Part shown: piece by piece, positions 8,493-17,003 of the stretch
How positions within the stretch are numbered: the first letter of the stretch is position 1
Layout of the letters: each line of letters starts with the position of its first letter
DNA from: Ferdinandcohnia sp047246645
GTDB taxonomy: Bacteria; Bacillota; Bacilli; Bacillales; Bacillaceae_L
DNA: 64,000 nt
Assembly: GCF_047246645.1 (NCBI RefSeq)
Contig: NZ_JBFOKR010000007.1
Span: 163,993-227,992 of the forward strand
Reading direction: 5' to 3'
Made by a program: the position numbers and the translations under genes
The notes under the pieces: generated by a model
What the model was told of the DNA's origin: nothing
The model's database searches: none
Seen by the model: the letters and a program-made list of their open reading frames with translations, nothing else

Positions 8493-9521
8493 ATGGCGGT
8501 ATTTACAAGAGAAAAAAATTACGAGATTCCTGAGAATGGACTTTGTTCAGTTGAAACAATTTCACTCGGTGGAATAAAGCAAACCATTTTACTTCAAGCA
8601 GTGGATGTAACGAAGCCGGTTTTGTTGATACTACACGGAGGACCTTCTCTACCGATTCCTGGTGTATCTTCAAAAGGTTATGATTATACAATTGTTACGA
8701 ACACGAAAGAATTAATAAAGCATTTTGTTGTAGTATTTTGGGATCAACGCGGTACAGGGAAGTCTTATCATGCCAGCATTTCAAACAATACAATGACCAT
8801 CTCACAATTTGTTTCAGATGCAGTTGAATTAACCGATTATTTACGAAACAGGTTTGTCCAAGAGAAAATATTCCTCGCAGCTCATTCATGGGGTAGTACA
8901 GTTGGACTTAATCTCGTAGCTAACTGTCCAGAAAAATATCATTCATATGTTGGTTTATCACAGATTGTAAGTTGGACAGAGAATGATAAACTTTCCTATG
9001 CGTGGCTGAAGAATGAGGCAGTAAACAGAAGGAATCAAAAGGCTCTAAGAGAACTAGAAGCTGTTGGTGAACCTCCATATGTTGAAAGTTTTGAACAATG
9101 GGGTGTCATTCGGAAATGGCAGCAAAGATTTAATACGCTGATTTATACGGGAGCAGAACATTCACCTAGCTTATTTAAGTTAACAATGGACATGATGAAA
9201 TCAAGGGAGTACTCATTAAAAGATATGTATCATACATTTTATAAAGGGTTTAAACTTGTCTATTCCAGGCACTTTATCGAGGAACTAGCTACCAATAATT
9301 TCATGGATAGCTTGAAGGAAATATCAATACCGGTTACCTTTATCCATGGCCGGCACGATTTCCATGTAAATGGAAGATTAGTAGAAACATACTATAATAA
9401 ACTAAAGGCTGATAAAGGAAAACGGCTAATCTGGTCGGAAAAGTCCGCCCATGTGTTTCACCCAGAGGATACCAAACAGATTGAACAACATCTTATTGAG
9501 GAACTTCAACATATAAAATAG
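8493..9521 (+). CDS. Alpha/beta hydrolase, proline iminopeptidase-like (S33)
   Basis: 342 aa. Oxyanion region LLILHGGPSLP, the FWDQRGTGKS motif typical of the proline iminopeptidase group, nucleophile elbow AHSWGSTVG (Ser about 134), and a late Asp/His pair in FIHGRHDFHV and EKSAHVFHPE. No signal peptide. Substrate unknown: related proteins are peptidases or general esterases. A small membrane protein gene follows 18 bases downstream and is probably co-transcribed. Confidence 0.8.
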   Translation: MAVFTREKNYEIPENGLCSVETISLGGIKQTILLQAVDVTKPVLLILHGGPSLPIPGVSSKGYDYTIVTNTKELIKHFVVVFWDQRGTGKSYHASISNNTMTISQFVSDAVELTDYLRNRFVQEKIFLAAHSWGSTVGLNLVANCPEKYHSYVGLSQIVSWTENDKLSYAWLKNEAVNRRNQKALRELEAVGEPPYVESFEQWGVIRKWQQRFNTLIYTGAEHSPSLFKLTMDMMKSREYSLKDMYHTFYKGFKLVYSRHFIEELATNNFMDSLKEISIPVTFIHGRHDFHVNGRLVETYYNKLKADKGKRLIWSEKSAHVFHPEDTKQIEQHLIEELQHIK

Positions 9522-9539
9522 CTTAGTGAGGAGAAACCA

Positions 9540-9884
9540 ATGGATATTGTGGAGATACTAGTATTTGCAGCCATATGGGGAATGTTCATTTTTCATGTGG
9601 TCAAAGAATACCGAAAGTCCAAAAAAGATAAACGTAAAAATCTAAGACATTTGCTAAAAGAACTAGATTTTTGGGTAGAAGGTCTACGCTTGGGTGGTAT
9701 CTTATTATTCTTTTCAGGATTCATAAGTGATGTACATATCTTAAAACATCTAGGTGTCGGAATACTGTGTTCCGGATGGTTTCTCTCGGGTGTTGTTACG
9801 TGGGGAGTTAGTAAGAAAAAGAGTTTAATAATTATGATCTTGGCGGTTGGGTTTGGTTTTGTGTATTATTTGTTGTGGTTTTGA
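9540..9884 (+). CDS. Small membrane protein of unknown function
   Basis: 114 aa with an N-terminal helix (VEILVFAAIWGMFIFHVV), a basic cytosolic segment (KSKKDKRKN) and three further hydrophobic helices. Start ATG after GTGAGGAG, 18 bases after the hydrolase, so likely the second gene of a two-gene operon. I do not recognise the family. Confidence 0.65.
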   Translation: MDIVEILVFAAIWGMFIFHVVKEYRKSKKDKRKNLRHLLKELDFWVEGLRLGGILLFFSGFISDVHILKHLGVGILCSGWFLSGVVTWGVSKKKSLIIMILAVGFGFVYYLLWF

Positions 9885-9900
9885 GTGTTGTTGAAAATGC

Positions 9901-9960
9901 TAACGCCTATAGAATGTAAGTAACGACCATAGAAATGAAATAACGCCTATAGAGCCAATT
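9901..9960. repeat. Three 20-base tandem repeats
   Basis: Units begin at 9901, 9921 and 9941, each starting TAACG and carrying C(C/A)(C)TATAGA or CCATAGA in the middle. Member of the 20-base-period family also seen at 16172, 24411 and 47125. Confidence 0.8.
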
Positions 9961-9972
9961 TATATGCTGAAA

Positions 9973-10006
9973 AATTAAGGAAGCCTTTAAGAATAAGGGC
10001 TTCCTT
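9973..10006 (-). terminator. Terminator of iolS
   Basis: AAGGAAGCC / GGCTTCCTT stem (9977-10006) followed on the minus strand by TTAATTTTT. Confidence 0.8.
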
Positions 10007-10014
10007 ACATGTTT

Positions 10015-10947
10015 TTATCTAAAGATCTCACTAATTCTCTCAATTTCCTCAGCAGTTAGTTCAACATCGAGTGTTTTTAAATTATGTAACACTTGCTCCG
10101 GTTTCTTTGCACCTGGAATAACAGCATCAATTGTTGGTTGAGTTAAATACCATGCAAGTGCAACATGCGCTACCTCTGCATTTTTGCTTAATGCAATTTC
10201 TCGGAGTTTCTCTACCTTCTCCAAGTTACTTATAAACGCTTCTCCTTGGAAAAGTGGATTTCTTGAACGACCATCTTCAAAAGTAGTTTCCTTCGTGTAT
10301 TTTCCACCGAGTAATCCAGAAGCAAGCGGGAAGTATGGAATAAAGGAAATCGTATGTTTTTTAGCAAATGGCAGAATATCAGTTTCAGCTTCACGTCGGA
10401 ACAGGTTGTAATGCCCTTGAATGACATCTAAATAGCCATCCTTATTTGCTTCAATTAATTGCTCCATTGAAAAATTTGAAACCCCAATAGCTCTAATTTT
10501 TCCTTCATCCTTTAATTCCTTCAATGCTCCAACTGCCTCATCCTTTGGAGTCTCGTCATCTGGAAAGTGAATGTAAAATAAATCAATATAGTCTGTTTGA
10601 AGACGCTTTAAGCTTTCTTCTACTGTTTCCCGTAGGTATGCAGGAGAGTTATCCCGAGTTACTTCACCATTTACATAACGTTGCGCACCCTTAGTTGCCA
10701 ATATAATATCATCGCGTATTCCTTGTTCTTTAATTACTTCACCAATAAGTATCTCAGAACGTTCGGGTCCATACATATAAGCTGTATCTAAGAAATTCAT
10801 GCCATTCTCAATACCAGCCCGAACCAGTTCTTTTCCTGTTTCTTCATTTAAATTTGGATAAATATTGTGCCCACCAACTGCATTCGTACCAAGCCCTATA
10901 GGATTTACATATAAGTCAGTTCTTCCTAGTCTAACCTTCGTCTTCAT
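10015..10947 (-). CDS. iolS: Aldo/keto reductase, IolS-like
   Basis: 310 aa, the same length as Bacillus subtilis IolS and colinear with it (PIGLGTNAVGGHN, YPNLNEETGKELV, FYIHFPD). AKR catalytic tetrad visible: Asp in FLDTAYMYG with Tyr, Lys in ATKGA, His in YIHFP. NADPH-binding C-terminus IPGAKKPEQVLHN. Cytosolic oxidoreductase; in B. subtilis it belongs to the inositol locus, but no iol gene is nearby here, so the substrate is uncertain. Monocistronic. Confidence 0.85.
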   Translation of the reverse strand: MKTKVRLGRTDLYVNPIGLGTNAVGGHNIYPNLNEETGKELVRAGIENGMNFLDTAYMYGPERSEILIGEVIKEQGIRDDIILATKGAQRYVNGEVTRDNSPAYLRETVEESLKRLQTDYIDLFYIHFPDDETPKDEAVGALKELKDEGKIRAIGVSNFSMEQLIEANKDGYLDVIQGHYNLFRREAETDILPFAKKHTISFIPYFPLASGLLGGKYTKETTFEDGRSRNPLFQGEAFISNLEKVEKLREIALSKNAEVAHVALAWYLTQPTIDAVIPGAKKPEQVLHNLKTLDVELTAEEIERISEIFR

Positions 10948-11173
10948 GGAATCTCAGCTCCTTGTGGATTGTATAGCCATATTTTAGCAAATTAAGCTGT
11001 ATGAATGAAACTGATTTGTTTCGTTAGTAAGTTGGTGTCAGTTTATAAAATCGATTGTTAGAATTTGTAAAACCCTGTAGGAAAACAACGAACGAATACG
11101 ATTGTTTTGTCAGAAAAGTAAAAATATAATAATGGGGTATTGGACAAACATTACAAAAGGAGGAGGACTTTCG

Positions 11174-12532
11174 TTGTGGTATAAAGAGAGAAAACTATCG
11201 ATTCTATTTTTGCTAGTTTTATTGATGAATGCTTTTGTATCGCCTATGGTTTTTGCAGAAGAGGTAACAGTGGACAAACCATCATTAGTTGCACTGGGGG
11301 ATTCAATAACTTTTGGATGGAATTTATATGAGGGTGAGAATCCTGATAAAACAAAACCATCTAGTCATGCGTTTCCTAACTATATCTTAGGAGGGGGATT
11401 TGAGGTAACAAATCTAAGTTATCCTGGGTGGACTTCAACACAGTTATTAGAAAAGTTCACTGCGGCTGATCCGACATATTTAACAGCAATCGCTCAAGCT
11501 GATGTCATTACACTAAATATTGGTAATAATGATTTTCTTCAGTTGCCAGAAATAATGGATTTAAGAAGTAATCCTAGACCACTTTCCGAGTCAGAATTAA
11601 TGGCCTTAAAAGGAAAGATTGTTCAAACTGCATTTCAATTAGGCGAAAATCTAAAAATGATTTTTCAGGGTATACGCTCCGTAAACAATACTGCACCTAT
11701 AGTTTTCTATAATATGTATAATCCATTTGAGGCAAAAACTAATCCTGTCTTGCATACTCTTGGAAAGACTCTAATTAATGGAGAAGGAGAGCAAAAGGGT
11801 ATCAATGAACTTGTATATTTACCATTCGGGCAAATCCCTGGTACGTTCTTAGTGGATGCGTACTCTGCATTCGAAGGAAAACAGGATACATTTATTCTTC
11901 CCTTCCCAGATGTCCATCCGACAATAGCTGGACAGAAAGCATTAGCTTCTTTAGCAGACCAAGTGTTATATCAATTGTTTCCACCAGAATTAAAGATTAC
12001 CCTTACTCCAACACCAACAGAGTCAACTGAAGGTCCTGTTACTATAGCTGTAGAAACAAACCAAGAAGAGCTTCTTGAAATAAAGTGGCTACCAGGGCAA
12101 TTAGAGGTCAAGGATTTTGAAGAGAACGGGAATGAGATAGAAGTAGCTAATCCAGTGTTTGAGGTTACAGAAAATGGATTTTACACAGTCTATGTATTAA
12201 GTGGATTTGGTGAAGAAAAAGTACAAACAATCGAAATCACAAACATCATCGAACCTGAAGAAGAACCACCTGCAGAGGAGGAGCCACCTGTTGAAGAAGA
12301 GCCTCCAGCAGAAGAAATGCCACCTGTAAAAGAGGAGCCTGTGAAGGAAGATCCAAAACAAACGCCAGATAAGCAAGCACCAGATAAGCAAAAACCAGTT
12401 AAATCAGGTAATAAACTTCCAGATACTGCAAGCTCAAATTACAATCTGCTTGTTGCTGGAGTTTCTCTACTTCTGGTAGGTTCAGGCATATTTTTTATAT
12501 ATGTTAGAAAGAATAGAATAGTAAATTCATAA
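11174..12532 (+). CDS. Cell-wall-anchored SGNH/GDSL hydrolase with LPDTA sorting signal
   Basis: 452 aa from TTG 11174, placed 5 bases after GGAGGAGGA; the preceding open codons have no such site and would spoil the signal peptide. Signal peptide 1-29 (LSILFLLVLLMNAFVSPMVFA). SGNH hydrolase domain about 35-275: block I ALGDSITFGW, block III GNNDF, block V DVHPT (Asp/His). Then a beta-type domain (275-360), a Pro/Glu-rich spacer of EEEPP-type repeats, and a sorting signal LPDTA, hydrophobic helix and basic tail (VRKNR). LPDTA resembles class D sortase substrates such as YhcR and YfkN of B. subtilis. Probably a wall-attached esterase or lipase; substrate unknown. Confidence 0.85.
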   Translation: MWYKERKLSILFLLVLLMNAFVSPMVFAEEVTVDKPSLVALGDSITFGWNLYEGENPDKTKPSSHAFPNYILGGGFEVTNLSYPGWTSTQLLEKFTAADPTYLTAIAQADVITLNIGNNDFLQLPEIMDLRSNPRPLSESELMALKGKIVQTAFQLGENLKMIFQGIRSVNNTAPIVFYNMYNPFEAKTNPVLHTLGKTLINGEGEQKGINELVYLPFGQIPGTFLVDAYSAFEGKQDTFILPFPDVHPTIAGQKALASLADQVLYQLFPPELKITLTPTPTESTEGPVTIAVETNQEELLEIKWLPGQLEVKDFEENGNEIEVANPVFEVTENGFYTVYVLSGFGEEKVQTIEITNIIEPEEEPPAEEEPPVEEEPPAEEMPPVKEEPVKEDPKQTPDKQAPDKQKPVKSGNKLPDTASSNYNLLVAGVSLLLVGSGIFFIYVRKNRIVNS

Positions 12533-12539
12533 TATAACA

Positions 12540-12573
12540 GGCCTACCCCTAAATTTAGGAGTAGGCCGTTCTT
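12540..12573. terminator. Bidirectional terminator
   Basis: GGCCTACCCCTAAA / TTTAGGAGTAGGCC stem-loop (12540-12567) between convergent genes. Confidence 0.85.
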
Positions 12574-12574
12574 A

Positions 12575-13564
12575 TTAGATTTCCCCAAACCCTTCCCGAT
12601 ATTTACTAATCTTGTTTTCAAGTTTTTCAATTAACCCGTTTAACCACACAGGTTTTTCAGGTCCCTGTGAAACATCTACGGTTTGAAGTAGACTAGCAAA
12701 CGTAACTAGATTATGGTATCGGTAAAACCAAGACAAATCCTCAAGTATTGAGTGACCAAGGTTCGTTTCACTTTCATATCCTTTTAAAAATTCAAGAAAC
12801 TTTAGGTTAGTAGAATCATAACCTTCTTCGAATAAATCGCGTAAAGAAAAAGCTATATCTGCCACATACCAGTGCATCATACAGTCATCGAAATCTAATA
12901 TGGATGCTACATTATCATTCCAGCAAAGGTTATCTAGTTCAAAATCATAATGAATTAACCCATAGTTTTCATTGGTCTTTGGCAGGTTCTCAATCCAACC
13001 CGAGACAAAATCTAATTCATGAAAAGCTGCTACCTCTTGTGCAGGTAGATTGTCACGAACAAACTTTAATTGTTCCTGGTGGCTACTGCGCTTATCCGCA
13101 ATATTTGTAGGGAGAGATTTAAATTTGTTATGAAGTTGTCCGAGTGTTTTCCCCCAGTTACAAAACTGTTCATCATTCATCTCTTCAATGTCAATATGAT
13201 CTCCTGTTAATCCTTCAAAAACTACTGCATATACCTTTCCTAGTTCAGTTTCAACTATCTCAATGTAGTCTCCTGCTTTAGACGCAATTGGCAACGCAAC
13301 CTTTACATCACTATCTTTCAAGGAAAGTAGAATTTTAATTTCCGACTCAAGTGAAGTAAATTCTTTTTCGCTAGCAAATGTAAACCTCAAAAACCGCAAT
13401 TGAGTATCTGATTTAAACACGCAAACCGTATTTGCTGATGCACGGTAAAAATAAACCGATCCTTCATCGTAGGTCCAGTTTTGTAATATTTGCTCGGCAA
13501 GTGAACATCTCCAGTTCTCATCAACTGTTCCCATTATTTTTTCCATCGTACTAAGCTTCATCAT
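12575..13564 (-). CDS. Aminoglycoside phosphotransferase-fold kinase
   Basis: 329 aa from ATG 13564; the open frame extends five codons to a GTG that overlaps the AAAAAGGG site, so the exact start is uncertain. APH/choline-kinase fold: catalytic loop GLIHYDFELDNLCWN (Brenner-like H-x-D-x(4)-N) and metal-binding segment SILDFDDCM. Such proteins in Bacillus phosphorylate varied small molecules; nothing here shows antibiotic resistance. Monocistronic and convergent with the SGNH hydrolase. Confidence 0.8.
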   Translation of the reverse strand: MMKLSTMEKIMGTVDENWRCSLAEQILQNWTYDEGSVYFYRASANTVCVFKSDTQLRFLRFTFASEKEFTSLESEIKILLSLKDSDVKVALPIASKAGDYIEIVETELGKVYAVVFEGLTGDHIDIEEMNDEQFCNWGKTLGQLHNKFKSLPTNIADKRSSHQEQLKFVRDNLPAQEVAAFHELDFVSGWIENLPKTNENYGLIHYDFELDNLCWNDNVASILDFDDCMMHWYVADIAFSLRDLFEEGYDSTNLKFLEFLKGYESETNLGHSILEDLSWFYRYHNLVTFASLLQTVDVSQGPEKPVWLNGLIEKLENKISKYREGFGEI

Positions 13565-13641
13565 AAAATACACACGCACCCTTTTTCATTAGATTAATTT
13601 CAAAAATCTAACCGTGGCACGCTGAAGTTCTCTTTAACTCC

Positions 13642-13685
13642 AAAAGAAAAGGGCTACAGAGTTATATAAAATAACCCTGTAGCCC
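13642..13685 (-). terminator. Terminator of the short transcript at 13.8 kb
   Basis: 15-bp stem with one mismatch (GGGCTACAG.. / ..CCTGTAGCCC, 13651-13685), loop ATAAA, followed on the minus strand by TTTTCTTTT. Confidence 0.9.
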
Positions 13686-13710
13686 CAGGAAAAATAAAAG
13701 CACTAACGTG

Positions 13711-13779
13711 TTAAACGTTATCCGTAGGAGTGAGAGATATTCTAGTTAACTTCATCGTACCGCCATTTAGATTGATCAT
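13711..13779 (-). CDS. Candidate 22-residue peptide gene
   Basis: Minus-strand ORF ATG 13779 to TAA 13711, reading MINLNGGTMK then LTRISLTPTDNV. It has a promoter 35 bases upstream (TTGACG-N18-TATTAT with TG extension), a purine-rich site GGAAGGGAGTGAG and its own strong terminator, which together make a complete unit of about 170 bases. The site GGGAGTGAGA can pair with TCTCTCACTCC inside the ORF, so translation may be occluded in the folded RNA. The product is unrecognised; the transcript may instead be a regulatory RNA. Confidence 0.5.
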   Translation of the reverse strand: MINLNGGTMKLTRISLTPTDNV

Positions 13780-13813
13780 CGTAAAATCTCACTCCCTTCC
13801 TTGTAATATGAAA

Positions 13814-13843
13814 ATAATACCAGTTAGTAGATTCTTTCGTCAA
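13814..13843 (-). promoter_or_regulatory. Promoter of the short transcript
   Basis: Minus-strand TTGACG (13838-13843), 18-base spacer, TATTAT (13814-13819) preceded by TGG (extended -10). Expected start near 13807. Confidence 0.7.
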
Positions 13844-14026
13844 TAAAAATTTTCATATAGTCCCATGTTTTTAACATTATTATGAAGGTTAGCCATTTGA
13901 TTTCTTCTCAAAAAGAAGATTTGTTATGATGAACCTATCAATCACAATAGGAATATTTTTAAAAAGAAGAAAGTTATTTGAGGAATTTGCGTAAAATATG
14001 ACAAATGTAAAAGGGAGAGAAAGCCG

Positions 14027-14470
14027 TTGTCTAAACCATCTGTTGATGATATTCTCCAGCAAGGTATCCATGGGGCTAAAGAAATAAAGCCAGAGGAACG
14101 GAAGAAGTTTTTAGGAACGTTGCGAGAGCGTGTTATCATTGCTTTAATGGCGTCTCAGGTGAGGGAGAGTAAGGTATATCCTGAAATTGAGGATGCCTGC
14201 AAAGCAAATTTAGAGGCACATATGTATTTAAACGGAAATATGAATTATAAATTTCTTTCTAAATATGTGAAAATGGCAAATAAATATAATATAAAATACA
14301 CTCTTGTTACAAATAAGGAATACAACTCTGAGCTGGGTTTGGTGTTAGCGCATGAATATGCAGTTGATAAGGAAGAGATATATGTCAGCAGTACACCTAA
14401 AGTAACACTTCAAAATCAGAATACTGAAAAGAAGGGTATATTTTCATTTTTTAAAAATCGATTTAAATAA
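14027..14470 (+). CDS. yueI: YueI family protein (DUF1694)
   Basis: 147 aa, start TTG after AAGGGAGAG. Matches the YueI/DUF1694 family by layout: N-terminal DILQQGIHGAKEIKPEERKK region, LGTLRERV, then a short alpha/beta domain and a basic phenylalanine-rich tail (FSFFKNRFK). Function not established; soluble. Alone in its transcript, with a terminator directly after it. Confidence 0.8.
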   Translation: MSKPSVDDILQQGIHGAKEIKPEERKKFLGTLRERVIIALMASQVRESKVYPEIEDACKANLEAHMYLNGNMNYKFLSKYVKMANKYNIKYTLVTNKEYNSELGLVLAHEYAVDKEEIYVSSTPKVTLQNQNTEKKGIFSFFKNRFK

Positions 14471-14476
14471 TAGATG

Positions 14477-14508
14477 GACTCGGTGGTTTCCGGGTCTGTT
14501 TTCTTTTA
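14477..14508 (+). terminator. Terminator of yueI
   Basis: GACTCGG / CCGGGTC stem with 6-base loop, followed by TGTTTTCTTTT. Confidence 0.7.
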
Positions 14509-14602
14509 TAAAAACTAAATGCCAAAAGTGGGTTTGAAATTTTATTAATTCCACAAACTACAAAGAAAGTAATGATACATAAGTGTTTTGAGGAGGAATA
14601 GA

Positions 14603-16120
14603 ATGAAATTACAAAAATGGCAGCTACCCCTTCAAACCTCTAGTTTAGTTGTTGGATTTATGGTGTGGGTCATTATTTCTTCATTGATGCCGAATATAAA
14701 ACAGGATATTCCCCTTGCCGACAATCAGGTGGCATTGGTGACAGCGGTACCTGTCATTTTAGGGTCGTTATTACGGATCCTACTAGGCTATTATACAAAT
14801 CGATTTGGGGCAAGATGGTTATTCGTTATTAGCTTTTTAGTGTTGTTACTACCCATCTTTTATATTAGTATGGCGGATTCGTTAGCTGACTTAATTCTCG
14901 GTGGACTGTTACTGGGAGTTGGAGGAGCGGTTTTTTCAATTGGTGTAACATCCCTCCCGAAATATTATCCCAAAGAACGACATGGGTTTGTGAATGGTAT
15001 TTATGGTGCTGGGAATATAGGGACCGCAATTACTTCCTTCGCTGCGCCAGTGCTTGCGGTTAATTATGGCTGGGAAACCACAGTTCGGTTATTTTTAATA
15101 CCAGTTCTTTTATTTGCTGTATTGAACTTTCTCTTTGGTGACCGACAAGAACCGAAAGTGAATAACCCCTTGGGTGAGCAAATAAAAAGTGTTTATAAAA
15201 ATGAAAAGCTTTGGTTTCTAAGTTTGTTTTATTTTGTAACATTTGGATCATTTGTTGCGTTTACTGTTTACCTACCAAATTTCTTAGTTACAAACTTTGG
15301 ATTAACTTCGGTGGATGCCGGGTTACGTACCGCAGGTTTTATTACTTTAGCAACTTTGATGAGACCGGTTGGTGGTTGGTTGGGAGATAAATTTAATCCT
15401 TATTTAATCTTATTCCTTGTTTTTAATGGTCTTACGTTTTCAGGGGTACTTCTTTCGTTTTCGCCAGATATTACACTATATTCAATCGGTAGTTTGACAG
15501 TTGCCTTTTGCGCGGGAATCGGAAATGGTACGATCTTTAAGCTGGTACCGTACTATTTTTCGAAGCAGGCTGGTATTGTCAACGGAATTGTTTCTGCTAT
15601 GGGAGGATTAGGTGGATTCTTCCCACCACTCGTTTTATCGATTGTGTTTAATATTACTGGTCATTATGCGATTGGATTTATGTCATTAGCGATGTTTGCG
15701 CTATTAAGTGCAGTCATCGTTGTTTGGATGTTCTATCTGGAAAGAATAAGCCTCGAATCAAAGCTTATTGAAAATGTTGCACAAGGCATGATGGTGACGA
15801 GCCCAAAAGGAATAATTGAGAAGGTGAACCATGCCTTTACTCGGGTAACTGGTTATGAGACTGATGAGGCAATTGGACAAAAGCCTAGTTTACTACGTTC
15901 AGGTAAGCATGATGATTCTTTCTATGAAAGAATGTGGAATTCAATTTATGAAAAAGGATACTGGCAGGGTGAAATTTGGAATAAACGAAAAAATGGTGAT
16001 ATATATCTAGAATGGTTGACCATTAGTGAAGTGAAAAATGAAGCTGGTGAGGTTAAATACTATGTGGGATTATTTAATGATTTGACAGAAAAAAGTGATG
16101 ATGGAGGAGTCAGGGTGTAG
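14603..16120 (+). CDS. narK: NarK-type nitrate/nitrite transporter with fused C-terminal PAS domain
   Basis: 505 aa from ATG 14603 (GAGGAGG site 5 bases upstream). Residues 1-375 form a 12-helix MFS nitrate/nitrite porter; both nitrate-signature regions are visible (GIYGAGNIGTAITSF and CAGIGNGTIFKLVP). About residue 384 onward is a PAS/S-box domain (TSPKGIIEKVNHAFTRVTGY, SGKHDDSFYERMW, GEIWNKRKNG, YVGLFNDLTEK) on the cytosolic side. Usual NarK proteins end after the last helix at about 395-420 aa, so this is a fusion. The PAS belongs to the same sequence subtype as that of NreB at 1613-2719. Upstream of the nar genes, consistent with nitrate uptake for NarG. Confidence 0.9.
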   Translation: MKLQKWQLPLQTSSLVVGFMVWVIISSLMPNIKQDIPLADNQVALVTAVPVILGSLLRILLGYYTNRFGARWLFVISFLVLLLPIFYISMADSLADLILGGLLLGVGGAVFSIGVTSLPKYYPKERHGFVNGIYGAGNIGTAITSFAAPVLAVNYGWETTVRLFLIPVLLFAVLNFLFGDRQEPKVNNPLGEQIKSVYKNEKLWFLSLFYFVTFGSFVAFTVYLPNFLVTNFGLTSVDAGLRTAGFITLATLMRPVGGWLGDKFNPYLILFLVFNGLTFSGVLLSFSPDITLYSIGSLTVAFCAGIGNGTIFKLVPYYFSKQAGIVNGIVSAMGGLGGFFPPLVLSIVFNITGHYAIGFMSLAMFALLSAVIVVWMFYLERISLESKLIENVAQGMMVTSPKGIIEKVNHAFTRVTGYETDEAIGQKPSLLRSGKHDDSFYERMWNSIYEKGYWQGEIWNKRKNGDIYLEWLTISEVKNEAGEVKYYVGLFNDLTEKSDDGGVRV

Positions 16121-16171
16121 AACCCTGGCTCTTTGTCTTTATTAATGGAAAAAAACAAAATAGGTAAATCG

Positions 16172-16271
16172 ACTAGAAATTAATGCTTTAATCAGCAACT
16201 AACTGGGTTATTCGCAATTATTTATATAGATTAGCAAATATGAGGTTTCTTCAGCAATTATTTCAGATTTC
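16172..16271. repeat. Degenerate 20-base-period repeats after narK
   Basis: GCAA cores at 16195, 16214, 16234 and 16254 (spacing 19, 20, 20), within units such as TTCGCAATTATTTATATAGA and TCAGCAATTATTTCAGATTT; a weaker unit precedes and one follows. A further AGCAATTATT copy lies at 16421-16430. Confidence 0.6.
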
Positions 16272-16289
16272 CCTGCATCTCAATGGTTT

Positions 16290-16500
16290 CTAACGTTACA
16301 TCCTCAGTTAATTGTGATAAGGACCTGTCCCCACGTACACCCACCACCCCTAAACTCCAATATTCACAAATTTTTCAAATCAAACACCGTGATTCGCTTT
16401 TCCTGTAAATAAGGGAAACTAGCAATTATTGTGGGTCAAGGTTCTGTCCCTCTGTACCAATTTTTTGTTTATCAATTTTTGTAATGGAAATGATGGTGAG
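16290..16500. other. Non-coding spacer before the hemerythrin-like gene
   Basis: I see no convincing ORF and no TGTGA-N6-TCACA site. It holds two short related stretches, AGGACCTGTCCCC (16320-16332) and AAGGTTCTGTCCC (16438-16450), of a kind that looks like decayed remnants of a dispersed Bacillus repeat. The nar promoter is presumably here or before narK, but no clear -35/-10 pair can be defended. Confidence 0.4.
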
Positions 16501-16514
16501 GAGGTTATCAAATT

Positions 16515-16964
16515 TTGTCAGATTATGAAAGGATGATTGAGATGTCAGGACCAAGTTTGAAGAAACAGGATGCGCATTCTTCTATTCATGAGGCGGCCTT
16601 AAATGAGGCAAAGGAGTTGCGTAATTTGTTCCGTAAGTGTTTGGAGGAAGGTGACAAGGAGAAGGCACTTCAGGTGGCGGAGATCGCAATTGACCACTGG
16701 GAATCGAGGACCCTAAAGCACGCTGATTCAGAGGAGTCAGGCTTATATAAGGAAATGGTGGAAGAGGACCCTAGCCGCGAAAAAATAGTGAACCAGCTTA
16801 CTCGTGACCATGATTTAATGCGACGTATTGTTGCGACTATGAAGAAAAGCTTAGAAACTCAAGAGGCAGATTACCGAATGATCCCACTTCTAGATAGTCT
16901 AATTATTATTGATGAGATTCATAATGACGACGAAATGAATAAACTCCTGGCAAGTAACGAATAA
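16515..16964 (+). CDS. Hemerythrin-like (HHE) protein of the nar operon
   Basis: 149 aa, all-helical, start TTG after GAGGAGG. Histidines and acidic residues fall in a hemerythrin-like pattern: DAHSSIHEAA, AIDHWESRTLKHADSEESG, LTRDHDLMRR and DEIHNDDE, consistent with a di-iron four-helix bundle. Such domains bind oxygen or nitric oxide or act in repair of iron centres (Ric/YtfE group). Position in front of narGHJI suggests protection from or sensing of oxygen or nitrogen oxides during nitrate respiration; that role is inferred. Confidence 0.72.
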   Translation: MSDYERMIEMSGPSLKKQDAHSSIHEAALNEAKELRNLFRKCLEEGDKEKALQVAEIAIDHWESRTLKHADSEESGLYKEMVEEDPSREKIVNQLTRDHDLMRRIVATMKKSLETQEADYRMIPLLDSLIIIDEIHNDDEMNKLLASNE

Positions 16965-17003
16965 TAACTTGAAAAATTAGGTAATGGAGGAAAGGGGATG
17001 TAA

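Noticed and set aside
12575..13564. Aminoglycoside resistance determinant
   Set aside because: Only the APH fold is visible; chromosomal context and lack of mobile elements favour a metabolic kinase.
16310..16340. Fnr site AATTGTGATAAGGACC upstream of the nar genes
   Set aside because: Only the left half TGTGA matches; no TCACA half follows at the right distance.
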